From Zhongshania sp. (GTDB lineage: Bacteria; Pseudomonadota; Gammaproteobacteria; Pseudomonadales; Spongiibacteraceae), in contig NZ_JARGNU010000004.1 in assembly GCF_029212375.1 (NCBI RefSeq), forward strand, positions 186,001 through 250,000: a DNA stretch of 64,000 nucleotides, written 5' to 3'. Below, in pieces: positions 51,070 through 61,057 of the stretch. The number at the start of each line of letters is the position of its first letter. Position 1 is the stretch's first letter. The notes under the pieces were generated by a model that was not told where the DNA came from, did not search any database, and saw only the letters and a list, made by a program, of their open reading frames with translations. The translations under genes and the position numbers were made by a program.

Positions 51070-52383
51070 TTATTTGTTCGGGCTAATAACCTGCAGCTCA
51101 ACACGACGATTGCGCTCACGGCCTTCGTCAGTATTGTTGTCGGCAACCGGTTTGCTTTCGCCATAACCGGTGGCTTTTTGACGAGACTCGCTAATGCCTT
51201 TGCCGGTCAAGTAACGCACCACAGACTCAGCGCGTGATTGAGACAGCTTCAGGTTGTAAGCATCGCTGCCAACTGAGTCGGTGTGACCCATGATGATGAT
51301 ATTAACATCTGGCTCATTGCTCAGTGACTCTGCGACCTTATCGAGCACGGTCTGGGAGTCAAGCATCAGTCGGGCTTTGTTAAACTCAAAATGCACACCA
51401 CTTAAGGCAACAGTTTGAGAGAGTACACAGCCACGAGAGTTGACTTTCAGGCCGGGCAGGGTGCCTGGGCATTGGTCAATTTTGTCGGGTACGCCGTCGC
51501 CATCGCTATCCAGTGGGCAGCCTTGGGCATTAACCGGTACGCCATAGGGTGTGTTTGGACACTGGTCGATGTCATTGGGCACGCCGTCGCGGTCGTCATC
51601 AATTGAACAGCCGTGCACGTTTACCATAGCGCCAGGAGGCGTGTTGGGGCACTGATCACGGAAGTTAGGAATACCGTCACCGTCGCTGTCCAGTGGGCAG
51701 CCAGTCGCGTCAACTGGGGTGCCACGGGGGGTGTTGGGGCATTTGTCCAAGCGGTCTGGTACGCCGTCGCCGTCGGAGTCGTAGTTGTAGGGCAGGGGTT
51801 TTTCGCCAAAGGGTACCGAGAGACCAATTAAGAAAGCGTAGGTATAAAATGAATCGTTTTCAGGGAAAATTGGTGCTTGTTTTTTAATGCTGTCGATTTG
51901 GTAACGAACTTCACCGCGGATCGCGATTTTATCAAGCTCGTAGGTGAAACCGACAATGGCATCGCTGCCGTAATCTGATTGGGTATTCGTCACAGTTGGT
52001 GCTTCGTACTCAACTTCGTGATAAGTCAGACCTACACCCATATAGGGCTGAAGGGCGTCAGCGTCAAGCGAGAATGCGCCTAAAGGAAAGTAAAGAAAAT
52101 CTAAACCGCCTGCAAATCTGCTGTAGGTGTCATTTCGGGTGTTTTTCAATTCGCCATAGTTGATATGACTGTCGACCATGATGTAAGTGCTGATTGCCTT
52201 ACCAATACCGATTTTGCCCTCATTACCAGAGTCATAATCGTCTTTATCGGCAAAGGTGGAACCAATCATGCCGTGCATGCGCCAGCGGTTATCAAGCACG
52301 GAGTCTTCGTTGTTTATATCGGCTAGCACCGGTGTAGAGAGTGCGGTTGCGGCTACTATCAGCGCAAGAGTACGCAAGTTCAT
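51070..52383 (-). CDS. OmpA family protein with four thrombospondin type-3 repeats
   Basis: 437 residues. Signal peptide (LALIVAATALSTPVLA), an eight-stranded OmpA-type barrel to about residue 190, four Asp-rich type-3 repeats (DSDGDGVPDRLDKCPNTPRG and three more, at about 200-320), and a C-terminal OmpA peptidoglycan-binding domain (IIMGHTDSVGSDAYNLKLSQ, RERNRRVELQVI). The repeats bind calcium in homologues. It resembles OprF in layout, with more repeats than OprF. The start has AGGAG upstream. It lies 69 nt downstream of the 899-residue lipoprotein gene, separated by a hairpin. Confidence 0.95.
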   Translation of the reverse strand: MNLRTLALIVAATALSTPVLADINNEDSVLDNRWRMHGMIGSTFADKDDYDSGNEGKIGIGKAISTYIMVDSHINYGELKNTRNDTYSRFAGGLDFLYFPLGAFSLDADALQPYMGVGLTYHEVEYEAPTVTNTQSDYGSDAIVGFTYELDKIAIRGEVRYQIDSIKKQAPIFPENDSFYTYAFLIGLSVPFGEKPLPYNYDSDGDGVPDRLDKCPNTPRGTPVDATGCPLDSDGDGIPNFRDQCPNTPPGAMVNVHGCSIDDDRDGVPNDIDQCPNTPYGVPVNAQGCPLDSDGDGVPDKIDQCPGTLPGLKVNSRGCVLSQTVALSGVHFEFNKARLMLDSQTVLDKVAESLSNEPDVNIIIMGHTDSVGSDAYNLKLSQSRAESVVRYLTGKGISESRQKATGYGESKPVADNNTDEGRERNRRVELQVISPNK

Positions 52384-52418
52384 TTAGTATTCTCCTAGAA
52401 TAACTACTCAATGGCTAA

Positions 52419-52442
52419 GCGCGACCCGCAGGCCGCGCTTCT
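52419..52442 (-). terminator. Hairpin between the large lipoprotein gene and the OmpA gene
   Basis: AAGCGCG and CGCGCTT with extra inner pairs form a GC-rich stem with a small loop. It lies in the 69-nt gap, 10 nt after the upstream stop and 35 nt before the OmpA start. Without a T-run on the minus strand it may terminate partially or protect the mRNA end, letting OmpA be expressed separately. Confidence 0.5.
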
Positions 52443-52452
52443 TCCTTTTGTA

Positions 52453-55152
52453 TTACGGTGCCAAATCGCCGAAAAGATTAGTGCATTCATCAAAGGTGAT
52501 ATTGCCAATCTCTGTGAACGCGGCGAGATCAAGGCCGAGGATGCCGCCGAGTAGGCTGCCGACCAATGAGGTAACAGGGTCTAGCAAGCAGGCGTCAACA
52601 ACATTAACCAGTGTACCAAGGCCAGGTACTGGGTCTGAGCCACCCAATAGCAGGCTAGTCAGTGCGCCAAGGCCCACACCTAAGTCGGGTGCATCTGGGC
52701 TGAGCCCCCTGAAATCACCGGTTATTAGCGCTTCTATAATTGCCTCGACGGGGATAATCCCTCCGTCATCATTTTTGATTAGGGTGGCTAACAAGGGGTC
52801 GGCTACAAGGCTTACCCCATAGATAACTGGCAGGATAATGCCTGGGGTCTCGAAGCCTATGCCTGGAATTGAACCCAAAGTAAGGACGGGTCCAAGTATT
52901 TCACATAGTTCGTTGGAGAAGGTAAACAGTTTGTCGTCAGTAACCGGCAATACAAGTATTGTCGAACCGTCCACCGATTTAGTTGGTGGCACAAGCACAT
53001 CATCAGTCGTATCGACTTCGGCTTGAACGCACACGGTGCTAAGGCGAAGCAGGCCATTTGCTTTTAAGCGACCTTTATTGTTTTCGTCGAAACTGGCAGC
53101 GGCGGTGGCCGGCGTGAGCACGGCGCCACCTGTTGCGTCGGTAATGTCCTGAAGAGGCACCGCGTCAATAACGGCTGTTTGGCAACCTGCGGGGTCTTGA
53201 TAGTCACCACTCCAGAAGCCTGGTGTAGCTGTGAAGGCGACTTTGCTTTCGTTGGTGACGTGGAGCAGTTTAGACTCAGCGCTATTGGGATCGTCTAGCC
53301 ACGCTTGGGGCGTGGTTTCGTTGCCGCCGCCGATATCCTCAAACAGTGCGTAGGCTTCGAACTGCTGTCCGCCACGTACAAATTGCTCACCGTCCTCAAG
53401 AGTTGTAATTAAGTCATCGCGGCCGACGCAAGCAAATTCGTCGACTTTAAGCGTTTCAGGCTCATTGTCATTGGGGACCATGAACATGCGCAATTCTTTG
53501 AACTCGCCGGGATCAACGGCATTAATAATGCGCTGTACACTAAATGGCTCATCACCGCCTGTGTAAGTTAGCGTTAGGTCGAAATCGCCTGCAATTGCGT
53601 TTTCTTGCGCGGTGAGGGTGGTGTTTACGGTGTTGTCTGGTACAGGTAGTGCGGTGACGGGATTGCTAAAAGTCCATTTAACTAGCCCGTTGGGGCAGGC
53701 TTCAAATGCATCGACGTCTTTGAATTTACAGAGTGCGCGGTATTCAATGCCATCCAAGAAACTATTTATATACAGTGTATCTGGGCCGTTAGTGTCGTTG
53801 TTTTGGCCATCAATACGCTCTATTTTTAAACCTTCAACACGGGCGCTAACTAAGTTTAGCTCAAGGGTGTCGGTGAGCTCTGGTACATTGTTACCGAAGT
53901 TGCCTTTCACAACACTTTTTAGCGCGCTGCCGCCAAGTGCTTTCAGTTGCTCATACTTTTGGCGGTCTACCGTGGTGGCATAGCCTCCAACCGAGTCTAG
54001 TTTGGGCGCGCCGTCTTGGCTGCTGTAAATTAGATCGCCGCTGACGATGCTCCAAACATCACGACTATCGTCGCTGCACTGGAATCGTAGGATAGTTTTT
54101 CCAGGGTCATTTTGGTCATTGAAAGTTTTGCGCCCTACCAGCTGTAGACGTTGTTCTGCCGGCACGGATATAGCGGCTGAGTCTAGACCTTTACAACTGT
54201 TGATTAAACCTTCATTAAGAATACCATCGTCGTCACAGGCTGCTGGGCCAGGGTTTATTACCGCGCAGATGTCTACTTTTGTGAAAGTGGCTGGTTTTAG
54301 GATGACCTTTAGCTCGCGAACGCCATTGCCATCGGGCGTTGCACCATCGCAACCGCCGACTGCTTTATCAACGGCAAATAGGGTCACTTCACGCTCGGTG
54401 TTATTGCCGTTGGAGCTAAATGGGTTAATAAAGGTGACGGGTACGGACGCATTTTTGGCCACTGGCTGCTGCTGCGAAACAGTCGCTAAGGTAGTGTTTA
54501 GGCTGCAAATGTAAACCGTATCCGTTATGTTCTCTGGTGTTGGTGCATTAGTAAAGTACTGAACTAATTTGTAGTTTTCGACTTTATTTTCACCGGTAAG
54601 TGGATCGAGAAGGATTTCTGGTTTACCAACGACTTTTGGAGAGCCATCGGGGATTGGGGGTACAATGGTGAACGACAAGGGGGCGTTACTAGCGGTGTAG
54701 GTCTTGCCTGATTGAGTAAAAGTGGCTGTGACAGTAGCATTTATTGTTGCGTCATTAGCGCTCATCTGGACGCGATTCAGAATATCCTGAACTTTGCCAT
54801 GTCGTCCGGCATTTCTGAATTTTGGGGAGCCGTCATTATTGACATCAAGCTCTGCTTTTTTAGGAGAACCAAGATTCGAGCTTAGCTGCCAATTAACTTG
54901 ATCAGTTATTACTAGCTCAGGACCAACATTTTTTTCGACGCCGTCGGTGCGAAGGGCGAGCATTCGTACTGAAATCTTACTGTTGCCTGTGCCAGGTAGT
55001 GTAGAAATATTATCCACAAACTCCATGCGTAAGGTAGTCGGGTCAATAGTCAGTGGTGGGCGGTCGGGGCTCCGAGTATCGCCTCCACCACCGCAGGCAA
55101 CGAGCACGCTCGTTACAAGTGCTAACGATATGCTTAGAAGTTTCGTATTCAT
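52453..55152 (-). CDS. Large lipoprotein with Ig-like segments and Leu/Gly-rich C-terminus
   Basis: 899 residues. A signal with lipobox (VTSVLVACGGGGD) marks a lipoprotein. The next ~770 residues are rich in Thr, Val, Asp and Asn with strand-like blocks and paired Cys, resembling bacterial Ig-like (Big) domains (ISVRMLALRTDGVEKNVGPE, VNWQLSSNLGSPKKAELDVN, GDFDLTLTYTGG). The last ~110 residues change to hydrophobic Leu/Gly/Asp-rich sequence (GLGALTSLLLGGSDPVPGLG and DPVTSLVGSLLGGILGLDLA), like the repeat protein at 34791. The ribosome site GGAGGGG is strong. No known family as a whole; probably surface-exposed. Confidence 0.85.
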   Translation of the reverse strand: MNTKLLSISLALVTSVLVACGGGGDTRSPDRPPLTIDPTTLRMEFVDNISTLPGTGNSKISVRMLALRTDGVEKNVGPELVITDQVNWQLSSNLGSPKKAELDVNNDGSPKFRNAGRHGKVQDILNRVQMSANDATINATVTATFTQSGKTYTASNAPLSFTIVPPIPDGSPKVVGKPEILLDPLTGENKVENYKLVQYFTNAPTPENITDTVYICSLNTTLATVSQQQPVAKNASVPVTFINPFSSNGNNTEREVTLFAVDKAVGGCDGATPDGNGVRELKVILKPATFTKVDICAVINPGPAACDDDGILNEGLINSCKGLDSAAISVPAEQRLQLVGRKTFNDQNDPGKTILRFQCSDDSRDVWSIVSGDLIYSSQDGAPKLDSVGGYATTVDRQKYEQLKALGGSALKSVVKGNFGNNVPELTDTLELNLVSARVEGLKIERIDGQNNDTNGPDTLYINSFLDGIEYRALCKFKDVDAFEACPNGLVKWTFSNPVTALPVPDNTVNTTLTAQENAIAGDFDLTLTYTGGDEPFSVQRIINAVDPGEFKELRMFMVPNDNEPETLKVDEFACVGRDDLITTLEDGEQFVRGGQQFEAYALFEDIGGGNETTPQAWLDDPNSAESKLLHVTNESKVAFTATPGFWSGDYQDPAGCQTAVIDAVPLQDITDATGGAVLTPATAAASFDENNKGRLKANGLLRLSTVCVQAEVDTTDDVLVPPTKSVDGSTILVLPVTDDKLFTFSNELCEILGPVLTLGSIPGIGFETPGIILPVIYGVSLVADPLLATLIKNDDGGIIPVEAIIEALITGDFRGLSPDAPDLGVGLGALTSLLLGGSDPVPGLGTLVNVVDACLLDPVTSLVGSLLGGILGLDLAAFTEIGNITFDECTNLFGDLAP

Positions 55153-55363
55153 TTATTCCCCTCCGGGAGAACCCTGCTTAATACACGATTGCGAACGATC
55201 AAATTTTAGATCTACGTAGTTTCACGGATGTGGTTGGTAAAAACAACACTATGCGCAGCTAGGTTTTGATGTTAGCGCGAAAAATGTGAAAATTTCTGTG
55301 AATCAGTCGTAAATCAGGTGATCAAGTGTGGTGCAGAGAGGGGTTTTAATGAAAAAGACTGGA

Positions 55364-55389
55364 AAATCCCTCCCTTACGGGAGGGATTT
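55364..55389 (-). terminator. Terminator of gcvP
   Basis: An 11-bp perfect stem AAATCCCTCCC / GGGAGGGATTT with a four-base loop, followed by TTTTCC on the minus strand. It lies directly after the gcvP stop (five bases). Very stable. Confidence 0.88.
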
Positions 55390-55393
55390 GAAG

Positions 55394-58267
55394 CTAAAGA
55401 TAGCTTTCAATTGGTGGGCAGGAGCAGATTAAATTGCGATCACCGAACACATTGTCGATACGGTTTACGGTTGGCCAGTACTTATTGTCACGTAGGCTCG
55501 CAACCGGAAATCCAGCCTCTTCTCTTGAGTAAGGGCGATCCCAGTCTGCGGCAATGATATCCGCTAAGGTGTGGGGGGCATTGACCAGCGGATTGTTGTC
55601 AGCGGGGAGTTGTCCGCTTTCGACACGGCCTACTTCGCGACGGATATGAATCATGGCGTCGCAGAAGCGATCGAGCTCGCGTTTGGATTCGCTTTCTGTT
55701 GGCTCAATCATCAATGTGCCCGGTACAGGGAAGGACATGGTTGGCGCGTGGAAGCCGTAATCCATTAGGCGCTTAGCAATGTCTTCTTCGCTAATGCCAG
55801 TGCTTTCCTTTAAGGGGCGCAGGTCAATAATGCACTCGTGGGCGACACGGCCATTGCGGCCGGTGTAAAGCACGGGGTAGTGGTCATTGAGGCGAGTGGC
55901 CACGTAGTTGGCGCTCATTATCGCCACTTGCGTTGCTTTCTTTAGGCCCTCGGCGCCCATTAAGGCAATGTATGTCCACGATATTGGCAGTATACCCGCG
56001 CTGCCATAGGTGGCGGCAGAAACTGTGTCGTTGGTGATTGCTAGGCCTTCTACCGGAAATACCGGGTGGCTTGGCAGGAACGGCGCAAGATGCGCTTTAA
56101 CGCCAATCGGGCCCATGCCGGGGCCGCCGCCGCCGTGGGGAATACAGAAGGTTTTGTGCAGGTTTAGGTGCGAAACATCGGCGCCGAACTCGCCGGGCGC
56201 AGCCAAGCCGACAAGGGCGTTCATATTGGCGCCATCGACATATACCTGACCGCCGTGCTGGTGGGTGATGTCGCAAATTTCGCGAATGCCTTCTTCAAAT
56301 ACCCCGTGGGTTGAGGGGTAGGTCACCATTAGTGCCGACAGTTGTTCGCTGTGGCGTTCGGCTTTGGCGCGCAGGTCAGCGATATCGACATTGCCTAGCG
56401 CGTCGCAGCCAACAATCACCACGCGCATACCCGCCATGGCGGCAGAGGCAGGGTTGGTGCCGTGGGCTGAGCTGGGAATTAAGCAGATGTCGCGATTAAA
56501 ATCGCCGCGGCTTTCGTGGTAGCGCTTAATGGCGAGCAGGCCGGCGTACTCACCTTGCGAGCCCGCATTGGGCTGCATGGAAAATTTGTCGTAGCCGGTG
56601 CAGGCAATCAGCTGCTGCTCGAGTTCGTCGACCAGTTGCAAATAACCGGCAACTTGGCTGCTGGGTGCAAAGGGGTGGATGCGGCCGAACTCCGGCCACG
56701 TTACGGGCAGCATTTCGGTGGTGGCATTGAGCTTCATGGTACACGAGCCCAGTGCAATCATGGAATGATTGAGGGCGATGTCCTTGCGCTCAAGACGGTT
56801 CATGTAGCGCAGCATTTCGGTTTCGGAGTGGTACTGATTAAACACCGGGTGCGTTAAATAGCTGCTGTGGCGCTGAAGCTCACTTGGGATGCCCGGTAAT
56901 GCTGAGAGGTCTTCGTCGATTGCGGCTACCGAGGGTAGTGCTTTGTCGCCGGCGAAGACCGCCCACAGTTTTTCAATGTCGGCAGCGGTGGTGGTCTCGT
57001 CAAAGCTAATGCCGAGTTCGGTTGCGCCTCGGCGCAAATTAAGCAGTTCGCTTTCAGCCTTGTTTGCTAGCTGGGCAGCATTGTCACCACATTGTACGGT
57101 GACGGTGTCGAAGAAACTGGTATTACTGGCAAAGCCGAGTTGCTTGAGGCCTGCGGCAAAAACACCTGTCATGCGGTTGATGCGCAGTGCGATGGTTTTG
57201 AGGCCCTCTGGGCCGTGATAAATTGCGTAGAACACCGCCATGATCGCGAGCAGGGCTTGGGATGTACAAATATTGGATGTCGCTTTTTCACGGCGAATAT
57301 GTTGTTCCCTCGTTTGCATGGCCATGCGCAGGGCTTGGTTGCCGCGACTGTCTACCGATACCCCAATAATGCGGCCCGGAATAGAGCGCTTGTAACTGTC
57401 GCTGGTCGCAAAGAAGGCGGCGTGGGGGCCGCCAAAGCCCATGGGCACGCCAAAGCGTTGGGTATTGCCCACCACTATATCGGCGCCTTGCTCGCCGGGT
57501 GGCGTCACCAGCAGCAAGCTCATAATGTCGGTGGCGACCACGGTCAGTGCGTCTTGAGTTTTGGCAGTGGCGGTAATGGGCCGTAAATCGCGGATCTCGC
57601 CATTGCTGGCGGGGTTTTGAATTAACACGCCAAAACAGGGGGTGCTGGCGAGTTCGCTTTCGGCATCGCCAATATGGATTTCTAAACCCAATGGCAGGGC
57701 GCGGGTTTTGAGTACTGCTAGCGTTTGGGGATGGCAGCTGTGGTCTACAAAAAATACATTGCTTTTGTTCTTGCGCACGGCGCGTTTACACATCGCCATG
57801 GCTTCGGCGGCGGCGGTGGCTTCGTCCAATAGCGAGGCATTGGCCAATTCGAGGCCGGTCAGGTCGATAATCATTTGCTGGAAGTTCAGCAGTGCTTCAA
57901 GGCGGCCTTGAGCAATCTCAGGCTGGTATGGGGTGTAGGCGGTATACCAGCCTGGATTTTCTAATACATTGCGCAGAATCACTGGCGGGGTGATGGTGCC
58001 GTAGTAGCCCATGCCAATAAATGAACGTGCAATTTGGTTTTTACTGGCGATCTCGCGCAGGCGATTCAGCGTAGCAGTTTCACTTTGCGGCGGAGGTAGT
58101 GGCATGTCGCCGCGCAGAATGGCGGCTGGTACCGTCTGCTGAATTAGTTCGTCTAGTGAACTCACGCCAAGCGTGCTTAGCATGGCGCTGATTTGCTCAG
58201 CGTCTGGGCCGATATGACGTCTCAAGAAATCATTGCTTTGAGAGAGGGTGGAGAGCTTGTGGGTCAT
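55394..58267 (-). CDS. gcvP: Glycine dehydrogenase (decarboxylating), P-protein
   Basis: 957 residues from the ATG at 58267, the length of the E. coli enzyme; an open frame to 58387 would add 40 residues without a family match. P-protein of the glycine cleavage system, with the PLP lysine in [18 protein letters not shown] and blocks [34 protein letters not shown] and [16 protein letters not shown]. It is the single-chain form made of two halves. gcvT and gcvH are not in the window, so it stands alone here. A strong terminator follows. Confidence 0.96.
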   Translation of the reverse strand: MTHKLSTLSQSNDFLRRHIGPDAEQISAMLSTLGVSSLDELIQQTVPAAILRGDMPLPPPQSETATLNRLREIASKNQIARSFIGMGYYGTITPPVILRNVLENPGWYTAYTPYQPEIAQGRLEALLNFQQMIIDLTGLELANASLLDEATAAAEAMAMCKRAVRKNKSNVFFVDHSCHPQTLAVLKTRALPLGLEIHIGDAESELASTPCFGVLIQNPASNGEIRDLRPITATAKTQDALTVVATDIMSLLLVTPPGEQGADIVVGNTQRFGVPMGFGGPHAAFFATSDSYKRSIPGRIIGVSVDSRGNQALRMAMQTREQHIRREKATSNICTSQALLAIMAVFYAIYHGPEGLKTIALRINRMTGVFAAGLKQLGFASNTSFFDTVTVQCGDNAAQLANKAESELLNLRRGATELGISFDETTTAADIEKLWAVFAGDKALPSVAAIDEDLSALPGIPSELQRHSSYLTHPVFNQYHSETEMLRYMNRLERKDIALNHSMIALGSCTMKLNATTEMLPVTWPEFGRIHPFAPSSQVAGYLQLVDELEQQLIACTGYDKFSMQPNAGSQGEYAGLLAIKRYHESRGDFNRDICLIPSSAHGTNPASAAMAGMRVVIVGCDALGNVDIADLRAKAERHSEQLSALMVTYPSTHGVFEEGIREICDITHQHGGQVYVDGANMNALVGLAAPGEFGADVSHLNLHKTFCIPHGGGGPGMGPIGVKAHLAPFLPSHPVFPVEGLAITNDTVSAATYGSAGILPISWTYIALMGAEGLKKATQVAIMSANYVATRLNDHYPVLYTGRNGRVAHECIIDLRPLKESTGISEEDIAKRLMDYGFHAPTMSFPVPGTLMIEPTESESKRELDRFCDAMIHIRREVGRVESGQLPADNNPLVNAPHTLADIIAADWDRPYSREEAGFPVASLRDNKYWPTVNRIDNVFGDRNLICSCPPIESYL

Positions 58268-58609
58268 GCTGAGGGCTGCCTGCGTAGTCGGATTTGCGGC
58301 CGCCATTAAACCATAAATGGGCGGAGTTTTCCTTGGCAATTTTCCCTGCATGAGGGGCTTGATCAGCGATGATCGCAGCATATTCATGCCGTTGATTTTA
58401 ATATTTCCTTTCGAAATTTAAGCCTGCGCTTTACTGCCGCCAGCGTATTACAGGTCATTCGTTTTTGATTTTATTTACACCATCTGGGGGTGGTGTGTCG
58501 CAAGGTGGCTAAATTGCTGAAATTAGTACTAACGAAAGCATTTGCGGCCTCGAATCCCTTAGTTGAAGCGTTATAAGATGGTGGCTTATTGCTTAATAGG
58601 TGGGGCTGG
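58268..58609. other. 342-nt gap upstream of gcvP and the PG-binding gene
   Basis: The 120 nt directly upstream of gcvP is an open frame that I exclude for lack of similarity and ribosome site. The rest holds divergent promoters, with no match to a glycine riboswitch pattern and no clear hairpin. A short antisense ORF on the minus strand (58471-58821) overlaps the next gene and looks like a shadow. Confidence 0.45.
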
Positions 58610-59734
58610 GTGGTGTTGGTAGAACTGAAAGGGAAGCTTGGGGCGGGTAAAAAGCTCACGGTAATTGGGCTGGGCGTTTTAATCAGCGCGTGTACGCCAG
58701 TATCGACACCATATACAGCGCAAATACCCCCGGAGTACACCGCTAAAGAGGGGCGCATTTCCTCGCTGGAATCGGCCTTGGCCGATGCGATGATTGAAAT
58801 TGAGAAAATGAAAGCGCGCACGGTTAGCAGTGGCGATGAATTACCGGCGATTCCGCCAAATGCTGAAACCGGCCGCTGCTACGCCCGCATGCTACTGCCG
58901 CCCGCCTATGTGGACCGAGTCGAAACACGCATGGTTAAAGAGGCTAGCGAGCGTTTAGAGACCGTGCCCGCCAGTTTTGAATGGTTTGACGAGAAGGTGT
59001 TAGTGAGCGAGGCGCATGTGCGCTTAACCGTGGTGCCCGCTACCTATAAATGGTTAGAGGAGCGCACCGAAGTACTGCCCGCACGGAGTGAGCAAGTGCT
59101 GATTAAGCCCGCCGAGTACAAAACCGTAATGGAAGATGTGATAGTGACTCCCGAGGAATTGGTGTGGCAAGCCGGTCGCGGTGAAGTGGAAAAAATAGAT
59201 GAAGAGAGCGGCGAGATAGTTCATCAGCGCCGGATTCCCGCAACGTATAAGCAAATCAGCAAGCAGGTTTTGGTTGCGCCAGCTGAATATCGAAAAGAAG
59301 TGACGCCGCCGGTATATGAAGCTTTGCGCAAGCGGGTAGTGGACGTTCCCGAGCACACCATAGAAGTTATGGTGCCTGCGCAGTATAAAACCGTAAAAGT
59401 TCAGCGCGAGACAGCCCCCGCTCGCGAGCTGCGCCATCCGATAGCGCCGGTTTATAAACGTTTTAGCTACCGCGAAAAGGTGGCTGACGCACGTTTGGAT
59501 TGGCGGATGATTCCCTGTGAACGCGAACTTAGCAAAGAACTGGTTTACAGCGTACAGCGAGCATTGCGCGCCAAGGGTTACGATACTGGCGGAGTGGATG
59601 GCGTGTTGGGCAAATACACCTTGGCCGCGATTCACGATTACCAAAAGTCTCAGGGCTTAGCAACGGGGCGCTTATCGGTAGAAGTTATTGAAGCCTTGGG
59701 AATACGCTTGTTAGCGGAGCACGAGACTTTTTAA
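58610..59734 (+). CDS. Peptidoglycan-binding repeat lipoprotein
   Basis: About 374 residues from the GTG at 58610 with AGGTGG upstream. Lipobox ISAC after a basic hydrophobic stretch. A coiled-coil-like segment (SSLESALADAMIEIEKMKAR) is followed by many degenerate repeats of ~20-40 residues with the pattern P-A-x-Y/F-K (VPASFEWFDEKV, VPATYKWLEERTE, KPAEYKTVMEDV, IPATYKQISKQV, VPAQYKTVKVQ). The C-terminal domain is a peptidoglycan-binding type 1 fold (VYSVQRALRAKGYDTGGVDGVLGKYTLAAI). Likely an outer-membrane-tethered cell-wall binder; the repeat function is unknown. Confidence 0.85.
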   Translation: MVLVELKGKLGAGKKLTVIGLGVLISACTPVSTPYTAQIPPEYTAKEGRISSLESALADAMIEIEKMKARTVSSGDELPAIPPNAETGRCYARMLLPPAYVDRVETRMVKEASERLETVPASFEWFDEKVLVSEAHVRLTVVPATYKWLEERTEVLPARSEQVLIKPAEYKTVMEDVIVTPEELVWQAGRGEVEKIDEESGEIVHQRRIPATYKQISKQVLVAPAEYRKEVTPPVYEALRKRVVDVPEHTIEVMVPAQYKTVKVQRETAPARELRHPIAPVYKRFSYREKVADARLDWRMIPCERELSKELVYSVQRALRAKGYDTGGVDGVLGKYTLAAIHDYQKSQGLATGRLSVEVIEALGIRLLAEHETF

Positions 59735-59801
59735 GCGCGCTGGCTAATAAAATTATCCAGTGCGGCTTGCCGATGTGATTTTATGCGGCGCACAATAGTG
59801 C

Positions 59802-60383
59802 ATGGAATCCCTCTTAACGTTACTCACCGATATTCGAGCGTGTACGGCCTGCGCTGAGCAGTTGCCACTCGGGCCGCGACCCGTGGTGGTGGCGGACACT
59901 GCCGCAAAAATTCTGATTATTGGCCAAGCACCAGGCACTCGGGTGCATCAAACCGGTATTCCTTGGAATGACCCCTCGGGTGACCGCTTGCGTCAGTGGT
60001 TGGCCATTGACCGCGAACAATTTTATGCCGACTCCAGGTTAGCCATTATGCCAATGGGCTTTTGCTATCCAGGTAAGGGCGCGTCGGGTGATTTGCCGCC
60101 GCGCAAGGAGTGCGCGCCGCTGTGGCATGGGCGCTTATTGGCGCATATGCCAAATGTGGAGCTGGTGTTACTGATTGGTCAGTACGCTCAAGGCTATTAT
60201 TTGCGCGATGCTTTCAAAACGCTGACCGAGCGTGTTCAGCAGCACCCGCTACACGATCTTTATTTTCCTCTGCCTCACCCCTCGCCACGCAATCAACTGT
60301 GGCTAAAACGCAATCCGTGGTTTGATACTGACGTGCTGCCCCGTTTACAAACGCGGGTGCGGACGCTTCTGGAGCTTAAATGA
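59802..60383 (+). CDS. Uracil-DNA glycosylase superfamily protein
   Basis: 193 residues. The UDG-superfamily motif 1 is IIGQAPGTRVHQTGIPWNDPSG and motif 2 is PLPHPSPRNQLWLKRNPW. An LxACxxCAEQLPLGPRP start with two Cys may be a cluster site or a remnant. It belongs to the DUF/COG1573-like group, which often remove uracil or oxidised bases, or have no measured activity. The next gene overlaps by 4 nt (ATGA), so co-translation with the Nudix hydrolase suggests a nucleotide-pool or DNA repair role. Confidence 0.9.
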   Translation: MESLLTLLTDIRACTACAEQLPLGPRPVVVADTAAKILIIGQAPGTRVHQTGIPWNDPSGDRLRQWLAIDREQFYADSRLAIMPMGFCYPGKGASGDLPPRKECAPLWHGRLLAHMPNVELVLLIGQYAQGYYLRDAFKTLTERVQQHPLHDLYFPLPHPSPRNQLWLKRNPWFDTDVLPRLQTRVRTLLELK

Positions 60384-60982
60384 ATAAAAAACTGGGGCCG
60401 TGGCAGCAGCTTAGTTGCCGCCAAGTGTACGAGAATCCGTGGCTGCGTTTAGAGCACCACGAGGTGAAAACGCCAGCCAATACCGACGGTATTTACGGCA
60501 AAATTTGCTTTAAGAGTATTGCCGTTGGCGTTGTGCCTATAGATGACGAGGGCTATACCTACCTAGTACGGCAGTACCGCTACCCATTAGAGGAATACAG
60601 TTGGGAAATTCCAGAGGGTGGTTGCCCGTTAAACACAGAGCCCGTCGACACCGCGCGCCGAGAGCTGCAAGAAGAAACGGGGCTATTGGCAAGACATTGG
60701 TTTAAATTGCAGGATTTACACACGTCAAACTCGGTGACCGATGAGCGCGCGGTGGTTTTTATTGCGGCAGGCTTGAGTCAAGGTCGGCAAGCCTTAGAAG
60801 CCACTGAAGATATCGTGGTGGAGCGGGTATTGCTTGCCGACGCCGTAGCCATGGCGCTGGATGGTCGGATAAGCGACGGAATTAGCGTTGCTGCGCTGCT
60901 AAAAGTTCATATTATGCTGTCGCGATTTAACGGGAATTTGGCAGATTATATGGCTTCTATGCCGGTGATTATTACGCCTTAG
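60380..60982 (+). CDS. Nudix hydrolase
   Basis: 200 residues. The Nudix box is PEGGCPLNTEPVDTARRELQEETGL: the REL-QEE-TG core is intact, but the first Glu is displaced by one position (T at the canonical place). Family blocks YLVRQYRYPLEEYSWEIPEGG fit ADP-ribose or other nucleoside diphosphate hydrolases. Overlaps the UDG-like gene by 4 nt. Substrate unknown; a house-cleaning or ADP-sugar role is likely. Confidence 0.9.
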   Translation: MNKKLGPWQQLSCRQVYENPWLRLEHHEVKTPANTDGIYGKICFKSIAVGVVPIDDEGYTYLVRQYRYPLEEYSWEIPEGGCPLNTEPVDTARRELQEETGLLARHWFKLQDLHTSNSVTDERAVVFIAAGLSQGRQALEATEDIVVERVLLADAVAMALDGRISDGISVAALLKVHIMLSRFNGNLADYMASMPVIITP

Positions 60983-61057
60983 TCTAAAAGGTAGGGCCCA
61001 AATTGAGATAAATGTGTTATACCTGTATTTTTCAGAAAGTTGTAATAGGAGTTAAAA

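Noticed and set aside
52448-55219. Several plus-strand ORFs opposite the large lipoprotein
   Set aside because: The minus-strand frame has signal, lipobox, ribosome site and coherent composition; the others do not.
58268-58387. 40-residue N-terminal extension of gcvP
   Set aside because: No ribosome site for it, no family similarity; the ATG at 58267 gives the normal 957 residues.
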